Assembly (NCBI GenBank): GCA_022813625.1
Contig: JAKLMB010000006.1
Location: 496,001 to 560,000 of the forward strand
DNA length: 64,000 nt
Origin: Aaosphaeria pasadenensis
Lineage: Eukaryota > Ascomycota > Dothideomycetes > Pleosporales
Direction: 5' to 3'
Part shown: in pieces, positions 10,732 through 21,435 of the stretch
How positions within the stretch are numbered: the stretch's first letter is position 1
How the letters are laid out: each line of letters begins with the position of its first letter
Notes under the pieces: generated by a model
What the model was told of the DNA's origin: nothing
Seen by the model: the letters and a program-made list of their open reading frames with translations, nothing else
The model's database searches: none
Program-made: the position numbers and the translations under genes

Positions 10732-12237
10732 TCAATCAGCCGCCCTACGCTCCCCATACAACTCAAAATGCTGCCTCGAACCACCATCACCACCACCACC
10801 CCCGTCCCAATTCCCACCCGCCACCTGCGTCTGCACCCCCGCACACCTCCCCGCCGCCCTCCTCCCGGCCCTCCGTCTTCTCCGCCTCAACATCACAATA
10901 AACAGCGCCAGCAGCACCAACACCAGAAACCCTACCCCTGCCGCTATCCCTATCACCGCGCCCTTCGGGATCCCATTCGGCGAGTGCGACGTGTACGAGA
11001 ACTCCTTCCGCACCGGCGGCACAGGCGGCGGGGGGAGGATGGAAACGATATCGGGCTCCGGGAGGGGGCCTGGGAAGACGGATTGGTGGAGGGAGAAGGT
11101 GGAGCGGTCGTGGTCGGCTATTAGGTAGGCTTCTTGGAGGAAGGTGCGGCCGAGGATGGAGTGTGTGTCGTTGGGAGCGCGGCGGAGGGGGAAGTAGTGG
11201 GAGGGGTGGTCAGTTGATGCGTTGTTGGGGGGTTGTTGTTGATGTTGGAGTGAGAAGGCGCTGTAGGGGAGGGCGATGGTGACTGAGGTTGTGGGATTGA
11301 AAGGGCTACCGAGATGGAAGGTTATGGTTGGGTTTAGGGATTGGAGACGCTGGTGGATGGTGGAGTTTACGAGGTAGAGGTCTGTTGGGGCGTCGTATGT
11401 GAGGCCGAATGCTTGCTCGAAGGAGTCGCAGGTTGTTCGTGGAAGCCAGATGTGCGGGTACGTTGAGTCTATTAGGGAGAGTATGTGGGGCTTGAGCAAG
11501 GAATGGGATCCGGATAGTGTGTTGTTCAAGGAGATTTGGTCTATGCTGATTTCGAGTCTACGGTCTTCATCGTTGCTGAAGTGGAATGTTTGGTCATTTG
11601 CTTTGAATCGAGAGGCGTCGTAACCGCCGAGTGTCAAGCTGCCAGCGACCTTTGGTATTCGATATGCCGCACCAGCGGTGTATGCAAAGGAAAGACTTGG
11701 TATTGTGTTGTCTTCCCGGAGGGCTGTAAGAAGTGACCGGTGAGGATAGTTAGAATCCGGCGATTTTGATAGCCTGGCGTCGAGTCCTAAGAATCCCAAT
11801 TGGTGGTCTTCGATAGATGTTCCAGATATCACTTGGTCCGTAACCACCAATCCGGTCGAATTGTGTGGAAATATTTCAATCTTGTCAAGTCCATAGATTT
11901 TTTTGTCGCTACTAGCAAGTTGCTGATTTCCCAAGGAGTTGTTTGGTCCAGACGGTTTCCATGTAATTGATGCATTAGGTCGAAAGCCGGTAGTAGGAAG
12001 TTGAGTGGAGTTCGCGTCCCTCAAGGCTGTACATTCAGGTAGAACAATTCCAGATGTGCATCTCTCCGATATAGGTAATATCAAATGTGCACCGGACGTA
12101 GAGGGTAGGATATTGAATTCCTGCCCAGGAGTTCCGACGTGTATTGTAAACGCAGACCACGGCCCATCGTGACCCTCCCACGTATCGCCAGTCCCGAAGA
12201 CAAAAGGACTAGGTACAACTCGGTCTTCATCTCCCAT
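10732..12237 (-). CDS. Membrane-anchored aspartic-protease-like protein, probably inactive
   Basis: A pepsin-fold protein: PSPFVFGTGDTWEGHDGPWS, then FTIHVGTPGQEFNILPSTSG, SLTLGGYDASRF, SLIDSTYPHIWLP and ILGRTFLQEAYLIAD. The first catalytic motif (DTG[ST]) is replaced by PSTSG, so its aspartate is missing. The second site keeps an Asp (LIDSTYP) but not the DTG/DSG form. Activity as an aspartic protease is therefore unlikely; similar proteins are widespread in filamentous fungi. Near the C-terminus is a transmembrane helix (GAVIGIAAGVGFLVLVLLAL), then a run of arginines and a Gly-rich cytosolic tail, suggesting type I topology. The frame is open to 12342; the ATG at 12237 follows a GCATTAG acceptor-like site, and no signal peptide is visible in this frame, so a 5' exon is probably missing. 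From 12237 it is 501 aa. Confidence 0.75.
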   Translation of the reverse strand: MGDEDRVVPSPFVFGTGDTWEGHDGPWSAFTIHVGTPGQEFNILPSTSGAHLILPISERCTSGIVLPECTALRDANSTQLPTTGFRPNASITWKPSGPNNSLGNQQLASSDKKIYGLDKIEIFPHNSTGLVVTDQVISGTSIEDHQLGFLGLDARLSKSPDSNYPHRSLLTALREDNTIPSLSFAYTAGAAYRIPKVAGSLTLGGYDASRFKANDQTFHFSNDEDRRLEISIDQISLNNTLSGSHSLLKPHILSLIDSTYPHIWLPRTTCDSFEQAFGLTYDAPTDLYLVNSTIHQRLQSLNPTITFHLGSPFNPTTSVTIALPYSAFSLQHQQQPPNNASTDHPSHYFPLRRAPNDTHSILGRTFLQEAYLIADHDRSTFSLHQSVFPGPLPEPDIVSILPPPPVPPVRKEFSYTSHSPNGIPKGAVIGIAAGVGFLVLVLLALFIVMLRRRRRRAGRRAAGRCAGVQTQVAGGNWDGGGGGDGGSRQHFELYGERRAAD

Positions 12238-13624
12238 GGCTCTAATGCGTCCAGGCGGGCCTTGCCGACGACATCGACGACATAAACAAAGCAAGATCTC
12301 TCTCTCGGAATGGCGAAAGCGGTCTAAGTAGATGGATCTCACGGCGGCTCGACAACGCTGTGAGAGCGAGAAAACAGTCGCGTCAAATAAATCGCCCTTT
12401 TTTCGCCAATAAACACCCGCAGAGGGGCGCAGATGCTATGCTAAACAAAAGGCAGAGGTGCCAGGGATTTCCTAAGACCGTCTTTCCGCGTAGCTTCTTG
12501 GGTTGCTTGGCTGCCAGACCTCTGGGAAATTATGTGCCATGACCCCCAAGAACAAAATGTGTTTCAAAGCTGCCCAGCTTCTGCAGGACGGACTTCGATA
12601 GGGCGGCTGTATGGACTTGGGGTGCCTGCAGGTGGTGGTTATATTCCCACCAGAGAAACTACACGTGGTTGCGTGAGGTTTGTTTCGCATTTTCTTGTGA
12701 GGCTTCGTGCATTGGAATTGTTCGGTCGTGATAGGAGAGTGTGTCTTTACATCTCTTCCGGATTGGGACACCGCTAAGACTGTTGCTCTATCAAAGCACT
12801 CGGCCAATACATAACGTTACAAGAGACTTCAAGACGTCGGTCGCTGGTGCCCGGATATGCTAATGTCGATCTCACATGATCAACGCCTTATCCGCATTAT
12901 GAGCGCCTAATTCCGTATATATCTTGAACTCATGGGACGATTTGAGGGAACAGCTGGCTTCCAAGAACTTGGGCTGTCTGGGTCAGAACCTAGTCCGCTT
13001 TGTTGGAGCAAAGGGGTCGGAACACCAATAACTACTACTTAGAGTGATTGGCAGTCAGGAGAACATACTTCATTAATATGATATCACTGCAAGTACTAGT
13101 AGCAATGGCATGCGGACATTGCAGCTATTCCCTCATGCTAACGACCTAAGTATGTACATTGGTACAATTGTACATGAATGTCGATCAATGCGGTGAACTT
13201 ATCTGCAGTCCAACCAGAGAGTCCCAGAATCCTGTTACCAGATGATTACAGCTCAAATTCTTCATACTGATATATCATCAATAAGTTTATCCTCTCCAGT
13301 GTTGTCGGTGTAGTCATTCCAAAATAGTATTGAGGTGATTCGAAGGAGGACTACAACGTCTGTGATTGGCTGCGCGCCCACCACACTTGTAGACCTCGTG
13401 GCGGTGGTTTCTCTAACATTACAACACAACTGTAACTACACAACCAACTATCTCAATCTCGCAAATACATTTCCCCAAACCCTGTCGTTCCTCAGATCCC
13501 GAAGAAGTAATCATTCAGCAATCGTGAACTCAACCACAGCATCCTCCACCATCTCTCTCACCCATTTCAACCAATATTGGCGCCACCAGGCCGCAACTCT
13601 CCAGCCTACACATAACCTTCCACA
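12238..13624. other. Divergent intergenic region, about 1.4 kb
   Basis: Between the protease-like gene (minus) and ATG12 (plus). It probably holds an unresolved signal-peptide exon of the former near 12240-12500. The 111-codon minus frame at 12472-12807 shows no family features. The 250 bases before ATG12 are rich in CAAC/CTCT, as expected for a leader. Confidence 0.45.
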
Positions 13625-14273
13625 ATGAGCGACTCACCCAAAGACCGGATACCCGATGAAGATGGCGAAGCCGCCGAAGCACCTCTAACGATGGCCGCCT
13701 CCGTCATACTAACCAACCTCCCCCGAGACGCGAGTAAAGCCCTCGATAGTGCGGGGGATCTAGGCGTGACGAAGGGTAAGGCTGGACCCCCTACATATAA
13801 TCTCGAATACATACACCCATTCAAACACCCCGATTAATACCCTTCACCACCCCTCGAGACACCACCCCAAACAAATCCAATCAGCTTCCTAACAGAAACC
13901 ACACAGTGAAAATCCGCCTGCACCCCATAGGCTCAGCACCGCACCTCAAACAGCGCGTCTTCAACCTCTCCGCCAACCAGCGCTTCGAAACCATAGTCAA
14001 GTTCCTGCGCCGCAGGCTCGAGGCGAAGGACCACGAGAGCGTGTACTGCTATATCGGCAGCGTTTTCAGCCCCGCCCTCGACGAGGGGGTCGGAAATCTT
14101 TGGAATGTGAGTTCCCCTTGTTTTTCTATTTTTTGTTTTGAGATGAGAGGGTAAGGGTGATGGGAGGGATGAGGGGAAAGAGGGAATGTTTGCTGATGAG
14201 GGTGAATTTTTAGTGTTTTAAGACGAATGATGAGTTGGTTGTGGGGTATGCTCTTTCTCCTGCTTTTGGGTAG
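13625..14273 (+). CDS. ATG12: Ubiquitin-like autophagy protein Atg12
   Basis: Model: exons 13625-13775, 13907-14106 and 14214-14273; 136 aa; introns 131 and 107 nt. Joining exons 1 and 2 gives DLGVTKVKIRLHPIGSAP, the start of the Atg12 ubiquitin-like fold. Then follow LKQRVFNLSANQRFETIVKF, YCYIGSVFSPALDEGVGNL and, from exon 3, CFKTNDELVVGYALSPAFG. The chain ends in Gly, which is attached by Atg7 and Atg10 to a lysine of Atg5; the Atg12-Atg5 conjugate promotes Atg8 lipidation on the phagophore. Residues 1-45 are an unstructured acidic N-terminus. The size fits the family. It is convergent with the ketopantoate hydroxymethyltransferase gene, about 295 bp away. Confidence 0.96.
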
Positions 14274-14568
14274 GGGAGGGATGTTGGGATTGGGGGTTGT
14301 AAGAGTAATGGATGGATGAGCATCACGAACATGTGGGGCACTTTTGCAGTAAGATGGATGTTATACTGGGTTGAGTATACAGTATGCGTCTGATTTGGTA
14401 TAAGGAGCTATAGACAGATGCTACGAAGCGGATAGAATAAACGCTGGTACGTGAAAGAAGAGAGAACGACTCGACAGCGCATAATAGGCAGAGCGGGGGT
14501 ATGAAAGGAGTCAAACAAAGATATCAATGCGAAATATCATCAACGCCACCACCAATGCAAATAATGAC

Positions 14569-15670
14569 CTAGGAGTCCGACGATTTTTGTGTCTCGATGA
14601 GTCTTGCAAACTCCTCGTACTCCTCCTTCGGCATCGGGTACGTGTGCTCAGGGGCAGGGTACTCTCGACTTTTGACTTCGGCCTTGTATGCCTGGATGGC
14701 TTTCATGCTTTCTCCCCAGACATCGCCGTACTTCTTGACGAACTTGGGCAGGAAGCGACCAGGAGGGAAGTTTCCGAGCATATCGATCTGCACGAGGACC
14801 TGACCCGAGCAGCCATTGCCGGCACCAATCCCAATGGTGGGCACCTTGAGCTGCTGCGTTACGAGTGCCGCAACTTCAGCAGGGACAGCCTCTACCACCA
14901 TGGCAAATGCACCGGCCTCTTGAACGGCCTTTGCATCCTCGAGGAGCTTGAGCGCAGACGCAACGTTCTTGCCCTGCACTCGGAAGCCGCCGAGGGCGTT
15001 CTGCCGTTGAGGCGTGAGGCCGACATGGGCCAATACGGGAATACCTGCAGAGGTGATTTTGGCAATGGTGGGCGCTACCTCCTTTCCGCCTTCGAGCTTG
15101 ACGGCTTTGACGCGGCCCTCCTTGATGATCCGGATGGCGGACTCCAGTGCTTGCTCTGGTGATATCTCGTAGCTGCCCATGGGCATGTCACCAACCTGTG
15201 TGAAGCTTAGTATACTTGACGGCGAGATGTGAGAAAGTTATGACGGCGAAGCTTACTGTGAAGGCACCTGTTGTTGCGCGAGCGACGGAGCGACAATGCA
15301 AGATCATTTCGTCAAGTCGGACCTCACTGGTGTCGTCCATGCCAAGGGCCACCATGGCGAGGCTGTCACCGACAAGAACAATGTCCATTCCAGCATGGTC
15401 GGCGACATGGGCACTGGGGAAGTCATGTGCAGTGATCATTGTGATGGGTTCCTTCTTCCGATACAGGCTCTGTATGGTGTTGATAGTCACGGGCTTCCGC
15501 GCATTGGCTGGAGAAGAACCCAAGGGAGAATGTGAACTCCACCGGATCTGACCGGCGGTGACACGGAGCATTGGCCGAGAGATGTACGATGCTGGTGAGC
15601 ATCGTGGATTTAATTGTGGTCGCGCAGTCCGCAGACATGCCTGAACGTTGTTCATGATGGCACGCGACAT
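14569..15670 (-). CDS. panB: 3-methyl-2-oxobutanoate (ketopantoate) hydroxymethyltransferase, mitochondrial
   Basis: Model: exons 15670-15257 and 15195-14569; 346 aa; one intron of 61 nt. The enzyme adds a hydroxymethyl group from methylene-tetrahydrofolate to 2-oxoisovalerate, the first committed step of pantothenate and CoA synthesis. Visible family blocks: ITMITAHDFPSAHVADHAGM, DIVLVGDSLAMVALGMDDT, VGDMPMGSYEISPEQAL across the splice, VKLEGGKEVAPTIAKITSAG, IPVLAHVGLTPQ, MVVEAVPAEVA and VPTIGIGAGNGCSGQVLVQ. The DSL and EGG metal and substrate residues are in place. The first 45 residues are rich in Arg, Ser and Ala without acids, like a mitochondrial presequence. The promoter is shared with or close to that of the divergent Ubc8 gene, 1.66 kb away. 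Confidence 0.96.
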
Positions 15671-17330
15671 GGTTCCGACAAAGGGGAATTATGGGTTGTT
15701 GATGAGACTTTTCGAAGCAGAAAGTTTTTGAACAGAGACCGAGGGTATTGTGGGAAAAGAGGAAGAGTCCATGCTTAGCGGGCGATTCAGCTTTTTAAGG
15801 GGAAATTGAGTTGGTGTTGGTATACTTGCTACGGCGCATCTTGGAGAACGATGGTGGAGGAGGTTTTTGGTGTCTGCGCGCGGCCGCCTTTGAGAGGTTG
15901 AATGGAGTGCCGCCGTCCAATCAGAGCACGCGAACCCCTTCCAGCAATCCCTCGGTCCGAGAGGGTACAGTCAGCCCCGACTCTTCCCCATCCTTACACT
16001 CTAAGATGCTCAGACCCGAATGGTAATGTCGATTGGGGTGTTAAAGATCTGGCATTTTGAATATATTTGTATATAGGGAAATAAGAGGGAGGGTTAGAGC
16101 TTGGGGAATAAGAGCATAAAATTCTAACTCTGTTAGCAAGATTGACTTTTGCTACTTCCAAGGCTCACCACAGACAGAAGCGGCGACTCGCTGTAGGTAT
16201 ATTATCGGTATCAAGGGTATTAGTGATCTGTCTATTTTCAAACCCTAAGACTGAAATTAAAGTTGTCAGTCGTTTGCTCTAAATAAATTCATATTCATTC
16301 ACAAGATATATGAACATCTAAAATTAAGTTTTCCGGTTGCATGGTACTGGAATGATCCCAATTGTTGGTGAGCACGTGGGAGCTCCTAATATGGCTTACG
16401 TAACCGCCATTGAATGTCCACCGGACCTCCGAGTCATAAGTAGAAGTACCTGCCTCTAGGTAGGTACTCAATGAAGCTTCAAGACAGAACCAACATGATG
16501 TCGCTAATTCCGAGATCGTATAAACCTCGAGGTAAGGTTTTATTTCATTGTGTTATTGTATTATCATCCTGGGTGGAATACACGGTCATCCTGGATATGC
16601 TCTGCCACATTTCGCGGCTAGCTAAGGGATTGATCATATGACGACGATACACCAGTACATGGCACTGTCTAGACTTTAGACCATCGCCTCCGCATCACCT
16701 CCGCTGGATAAAAGACCGACAGTCGGGACAGATGCGCACGCGAGCGATGGCAGCGGTTCTTTGGTTGGTACAGCATTGTGGATGAGGGGTAGATGGTAGC
16801 TGGTATCTGGTAGCTGGTAGTTGGTAGTTGGTAGTTGGTGGCAGGTATAGGTACCTCTCGTGGTCGTGAGGCGTGATTGCCCGCCAACTCTAGCTATGAG
16901 TCGTGATCGATATGCAGGCGGCGCGATAGCGTCTACCTCCACTCTCCCTTGCCCTGCTCACCACCTTACCTCAACTCTCTCACTTGCAAACAATCCAGCA
17001 ACGCTCTCCCTCGCTTTCTCGCTGTTCAACTATATTTCTCTCTTCTAACTCGCTTCCAGCCTGATACCGCCTGCTGATTGTCCTGCACCAAGCTCGCGTT
17101 TACCCCGCCAACAAAGCGACTACACCAACTATTCATTGCCTCCCGCCCGCTATCTCCGACTCACCTCATCTTTACACTCTTCTCCGGCCCTCCCATACTC
17201 GCTCCTGCGCCTGAACGTCGTTCACGAGCTCCCCCGAGCTTCCTACCCCTCCGTCATTACTACAAAGCACCGGCACATATCCTGAACGCATCAGGTCCGC
17301 CAGCGGAGCGGACGGAGAAGAACAGCCAAC
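15671..17330. other. Divergent intergenic region, 1.66 kb
   Basis: Between panB (minus) and the Ubc8 gene (plus). The middle (about 16020-16560) is AT-rich and contains an AGGTAGGTA motif near 16457. CACGTG occurs near 16373. A TAGTTGG/TAGCTGG tandem repeat lies at 16792-16841. From 16930 to 17330 it is CT-rich, fitting a long 5' leader. No gene seen. Confidence 0.5.
16792..16841. repeat. Tandem TGGTAGT/TGGTAGC heptamers
   Basis: About six imperfect copies of a 7-bp unit in non-coding DNA, giving a periodic Tyr-Gln-Leu-Pro/Ala-Thr reading on the minus strand that is not a gene. Confidence 0.8.
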
Positions 17331-18356
17331 ATGAGTAGCCCAAAGAGACGCATCGAGACAGATGTAGGTTCACATGAATACACAAGTCAAAGAGAGATCA
17401 TGTACTGACGGCATATCTTACCGTCATTTGCAGGTCATGAAGTATGTCTAGAACCCTAAGACTTGTTAGATATTAAAGCAACTAACATACGAGTAGGATG
17501 TAAGCTCGCCACAGCTGCGTGCCTCTCCCGTTGACTCACGCTTCTTAGGTTAATGAGCGATTACGAAGTCACACTCGTGAACGATAATAGTATGCTTGTT
17601 TCGACCCAGCTATCTTTTTGGGCCTCTTAACTAATCTGCATCCCAGTGTTCGTCCCTCGTCCCTCGTCCCTCGTCCTCGATCCACCCGTCCCTCCCCGAA
17701 GCTTACATACCACAGGCAAGAGTTTTACGTCAGGTTCAAGGGCCCCGAAGAGAGTGCGTCTATATCTACGACCAGAGAGAGAAATATGTTGACAAGTCTC
17801 AGCACCCTTCCAGGGCGGTCTGTGGAAAATCCACGTCGAACTACCCGATCAGTATCCGTATAAAAGCCCTAGCATAGGCTTTGTAAACAGGATCTTCCAT
17901 CCCAACATCGATGAGCTGTATGTGCCCACCGATCCTTTTCTTACAAGTTGGGAAATCTTAGCGACTGATACCTTGTAGGTCGGGATCCGTGTGTCTCGAC
18001 GTGATCAACCAGACATGGTCTCCAATGTATGATATGATCAACATTTTCGAGGTCTTTTTACCCCAGCTCCTCCGATATCCCAACCCAACCGATCCTTTGA
18101 ACGGCGAAGCGGCGGCACTTTTAATGCGCGAACCCAAGAGCTATGACGCAAAAGTCAAAGGTACGACTTCTCACGAAACATTTCACGTAAGGAACTGTTA
18201 TTAATTCTAATACCAGAATATGTGCAAAAGTACGCGTCCAAGGATGCCGCCGATGAGGACGACAAGGACAGTGACGATGATGATGAAATGAGCTCGGTAG
18301 GGAGCTATGAGTCCGGCGAGGAAGATGAGGCTGCCGGGAATATGGACGATATCTAG
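17331..18356 (+). CDS. UBC8: Ubc8/UBE2H-type ubiquitin-conjugating enzyme, nine-exon model with microexons
   Basis: Model: exons 17331-17363, 17434-17441 (8 nt), 17497-17499 (3 nt), 17549-17589, 17647 (1 nt), 17716-17753, 17803-17917, 17979-18160 and 18217-18356; 561 nt, 186 aa. The product starts MSSPKRRIETDVMKML and runs through the UBC fold: [39 protein letters not shown] (active-site Cys) and FLPQLLRYPNPTDPLNGEAA. It has an acidic Asp/Glu/Ser tail like UBE2H. E2s of this class work with the GID/CTLH ligase, in yeast in degradation of gluconeogenic enzymes. The 3-nt exon has a CTAAC branch and TAG acceptor before it and GTAAGC after it; omitting it shortens a block of constant length by one residue. 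The 1-nt exon rests on AG-T-GT at 17645-17649 and the need to spell Met before QEFYVRF. A GC-AG donor at 17594 is an alternative to the 1-nt exon. Confidence 0.9.
17651..17676. repeat. CGTCCCT tandem repeat inside an intron of the Ubc8 gene
   Basis: Three exact 7-bp copies plus a partial one, just 3' of the proposed 1-nt exon. Copy-number change here would alter intron length without touching coding sequence. Confidence 0.85.
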
Positions 18357-19420
18357 GAGAGGATCGAATCCGCACTCCTCGCTCTGGCCCTGTAGCGAAT
18401 TACCTAACGATTTTGGTTTACGGACACAGGAAGGCGAACCAGGCGTATATGTACTCCCCCATACCCGGTGTGAATCCCGGGAGTCTATAGTGGGGTGTGC
18501 AGTTGGACTTTTGTGTTATGGCCGTTCATTCGGAGACTATCAGAAGGATGATGTCAACCTCCATCAAGCACCATTGTATGCACTGCAAGGGCGAAATGGT
18601 AGTTCTGGCGTAACAATGTGCTTCTCGTAGATAGGGTTGCTTCATGTTCATATAAATTATGGTTCATATCAATCACACTGTCCAGGTTGAAATGCTCTCG
18701 TCCTAGTGTGCAAAGTCTTCAATATGACACACGCGCGGAGCAGAGTATGAAGTTCATTGGCATGTTTTTCCTACGATACAGTTGATGTCATTGTATATCT
18801 AAGAGTAGAACTGCTGGTCAACTGTTGTTTCCATAAACCATCAACCACCAACCACGGATAAACGTCCCTCCATCTCAACTATCACCATGCTTCACTCCAA
18901 CGCAGCAGTCATCTTAGCCAGATTGCCGCGCACCATTTGTTGATGTTCAGATGGCGCAACCTGCTAACAGGCAATCATCCCTTCACTCAAAAGATCGCAC
19001 CCAGCAAGAAAGCAGTGAATGTCGTTTTTCGCCTCACACTCTTCACTCGTTGCTTAAGTGAGTGCCTACAGCTCCAACGCCTACTGGTCCAGTGTGTGTT
19101 CGCTGCTCCCATGCTCATTGCCCTAGTTTGTGTCTACTCTTACGGCTCGCCTTCACTCTTTACGCGTTGTTCCAAAGGTTGTTTACGCGCCTTGTCTACA
19201 AAACCTCCACCTTCAAAACATCCAAATCACCTCGCCACTTCGCCATTCTACTCACTAGGTATGTAACCACATTTAAAGACACTTGACGGTGCCTCTGCCA
19301 TCTCCCACTGCCCATAATCACAACTCCCTCTCCCTTTTGCGTTCTCATTTACCCAAGTCGGTTCAACTACAGGTACTCAAGAACTCAACCATCCAGTTCG
19401 ACTCACCACCAACTGGCAGC
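18357..19420. other. Intergenic, about 1.06 kb
   Basis: 3' flank of the Ubc8 gene and a CT-rich presumed leader of the next gene. Short frames at 18307-18630 and 18937-19286 have no family features. Confidence 0.5.
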
Positions 19421-20362
19421 ATGGTGCGAGCAACTTCCCCTACTGGCCGTGGTAGGACAGCGACGAATAGCGATCGCCCAGGTCGGCAGCGTCATGATCG
19501 TGAGCGCCAGCGCCGCTACCTCAACGACCTCATCTCAGGGCGACGCAACCTCGTTGACAGAGTCGTTGCCGGCACTGAGGCACATGGATATGTCGACCAT
19601 CGCAACGACAACAACAATAACACCGGTGGTGAAATCGTCCATGCTGCGACCCATCCTGGTGCCGGAACTCCTCGTCATCGAATCGCCAACGAGGTCCCTG
19701 CCCGCCATCCAAGGCAAGTCAACGTCGTCCCAGACGTGGTCCGCCAGCGTGCCCGCGAGCTGCGCCGTCACGAGTACATCGACGTCCCCAACCGTGTCCC
19801 CCAGCCAAGGGCCAACTCCCCATTCAACGCCTCAGATAGGCTCCAGCGCCTTCTCGCGGCCCGCCCCCGCCCCGCTGCTCAAGACAACACTCGTGAAGAG
19901 AATGCCGCCGGTGGCAGTGCCAATCCCATCGCCATCGAACCCACCAACAACAATGATCTCCTTGCCATTCTTCGAGGACAAGTTCGACCCGGTTCTCCTG
20001 CTGGCGGCCGCAATATTCAAGCGACGGGAAACCGCAATCTCAACATCAACCCCAACCCCAACCCCAACCCCAACCGCGACAACGTTAACAGTGACACCCC
20101 CAACCCAAACCGGGCCCGCCCAATCGCCCTGTTGAACACTATTGTTCCCAGAAACGTCGGCGCCAGACGCGTCGGCGCCAGAAACGCCCCCAGGCCCGCC
20201 GCTCCCCGCGCCCGCGCTGTCACTGAGGAAGACCGCATCAACCAGCTCGTCAGGAACCCTCGGCTCCGCCGCCTGCTCGCGGGCCGCCCCGTCCAGCGGA
20301 AGCCCAGTCGCGTGGTTGACATGCAGTTGACTATGAACAGGAGGGGCGGTCCGGGGTATTAA
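19421..20362 (+). CDS. Unknown Arg/Asn/Pro-rich low-complexity protein
   Basis: Not recognised. The frame gives 313 aa from the first ATG (19421, MVRATSPTGRGR); it is open further upstream to 19283 without another ATG. The protein is basic and disordered, rich in Arg, Asn, Pro and Ala. It has RHDRERQRRYLNDLISGRRN near residue 26, an Asn-Pro repeat (residues about 209-217) encoded by an AACCCC tandem, and a C-terminal EDRINQLVRNPRLRRLLAG segment with a possible short amphipathic helix. The block DRLQRLLAARPRP resembles that C-terminal LRRLLAGRPVQ segment, so there may be a weak internal repeat. Overlapping frames of 228 aa (plus) and 187 aa (minus) also exist, so the coding call rests mainly on length and a plausible leader. 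Confidence 0.5.
   Translation: MVRATSPTGRGRTATNSDRPGRQRHDRERQRRYLNDLISGRRNLVDRVVAGTEAHGYVDHRNDNNNNTGGEIVHAATHPGAGTPRHRIANEVPARHPRQVNVVPDVVRQRARELRRHEYIDVPNRVPQPRANSPFNASDRLQRLLAARPRPAAQDNTREENAAGGSANPIAIEPTNNNDLLAILRGQVRPGSPAGGRNIQATGNRNLNINPNPNPNPNRDNVNSDTPNPNRARPIALLNTIVPRNVGARRVGARNAPRPAAPRARAVTEEDRINQLVRNPRLRRLLAGRPVQRKPSRVVDMQLTMNRRGGPGY
20048..20075. repeat. (AACCCC)n tandem hexamer
   Basis: Four to five copies of AACCCC within the low-complexity reading frame, encoding an Asn-Pro run. It looks telomere-like but is interstitial and in frame. Confidence 0.85.
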
Positions 20363-21435
20363 CCTTTCCTTCTTTCTTTCGCTCCTGCTTTGCACTGCCC
20401 GGCCTCCGTTCTTTTCTTGCTTCCAGTGTCTTTGGTGACGCGAGGGTTGTTTGATATGAAAGGGGGGTTGTGTGTACCATCGGTGCTATCGTATCGATTG
20501 TGAGTGCAATAGACAGCGGAAAGTCTTCTCAAGTCGGAAGGAAACGAACTGTTGGTTTCTTGTGTACCAACTCTGCATGATATGGCGCTCGAAAGGACGG
20601 ATCAAAGTGGAGTTCTCTGGATGTTATCATATACCCTGTGGCGTTTTTTCTCTTTCCTCTTCTCTCATCTCCTTTTCCCTTTCCTGTTACGAATCTGTGT
20701 ACTTGATACCCACGAGAGTTTTCTTGTCAGGTTCCCTTCTGTATTGAGAGAATGAGGGGGAATTATCCACGGAAGTTTGAAGTTTTGCTAGAGTAATCGT
20801 CATCATCGCTTCTCAGCGGAGTTAATGGGGCGAGATAGCAAATATGTATAAATTAGGACTCAAACAATTGATGAAATTATATGAAGCAACTCTTCCGGAG
20901 ACGTGACTGTGCAGGTATGTCGAAGAAGTAGATCTGAAAAGCAGTGACTTGGAATAAAGTGAGTTCTTTTTTTTCTTGAGTTTGTTTGCTTTGGTGATCC
21001 TATTGTGCGGCGTTTGCACACCTTATACTACACTACACTGCTAAATACTCTATTTACAATGAATGGCCTTCCTATTGTTCGTGCAGCGACATTGACATCC
21101 GTCGTTTTCGTTTCCTCGCTATCCACCGTGAACTTTTAGGGTTTATCATAATGACCATCGTTATTCGTCATAGTCATCATACATACTACTGTCGTCGTCG
21201 TCGTCATCATCGTCATCATCGTCATCGTCGTTATCTTTACATTTCCCCAATAACACCAAGTCCCGTTCCCTCCCCAACCACTTTTGTCTCTCCAAACACC
21301 AAACAAGCACTTTTGCCTCCCATTGTTCGAACAATAACACCACCCCCTCCATCATCTTTGTCGAAACAATACCTCCTCACCTCCCCAAGTTCCGAGAACA
21401 CACATCCACCCTTGATCGTCCAACAATCCACACAC
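20363..21435. other. Intergenic between convergent genes, about 1.07 kb
   Basis: 3' flanks of two unknown genes. It contains a GTC/CAT trinucleotide stretch at 21191-21230 that makes spurious His/Arg and Asp-rich frames. No gene seen. Confidence 0.5.
21191..21230. repeat. GTC/ATC trinucleotide microsatellite
   Basis: Uninterrupted GTC units turning into CATCGT units. Frames through it read as His/Arg/Ser on one strand and poly-Asp on the other and are not believed coding. Confidence 0.85.

Noticed and set aside
14527..15162. 211-codon plus-strand frame
   Set aside because: Antisense shadow of panB.
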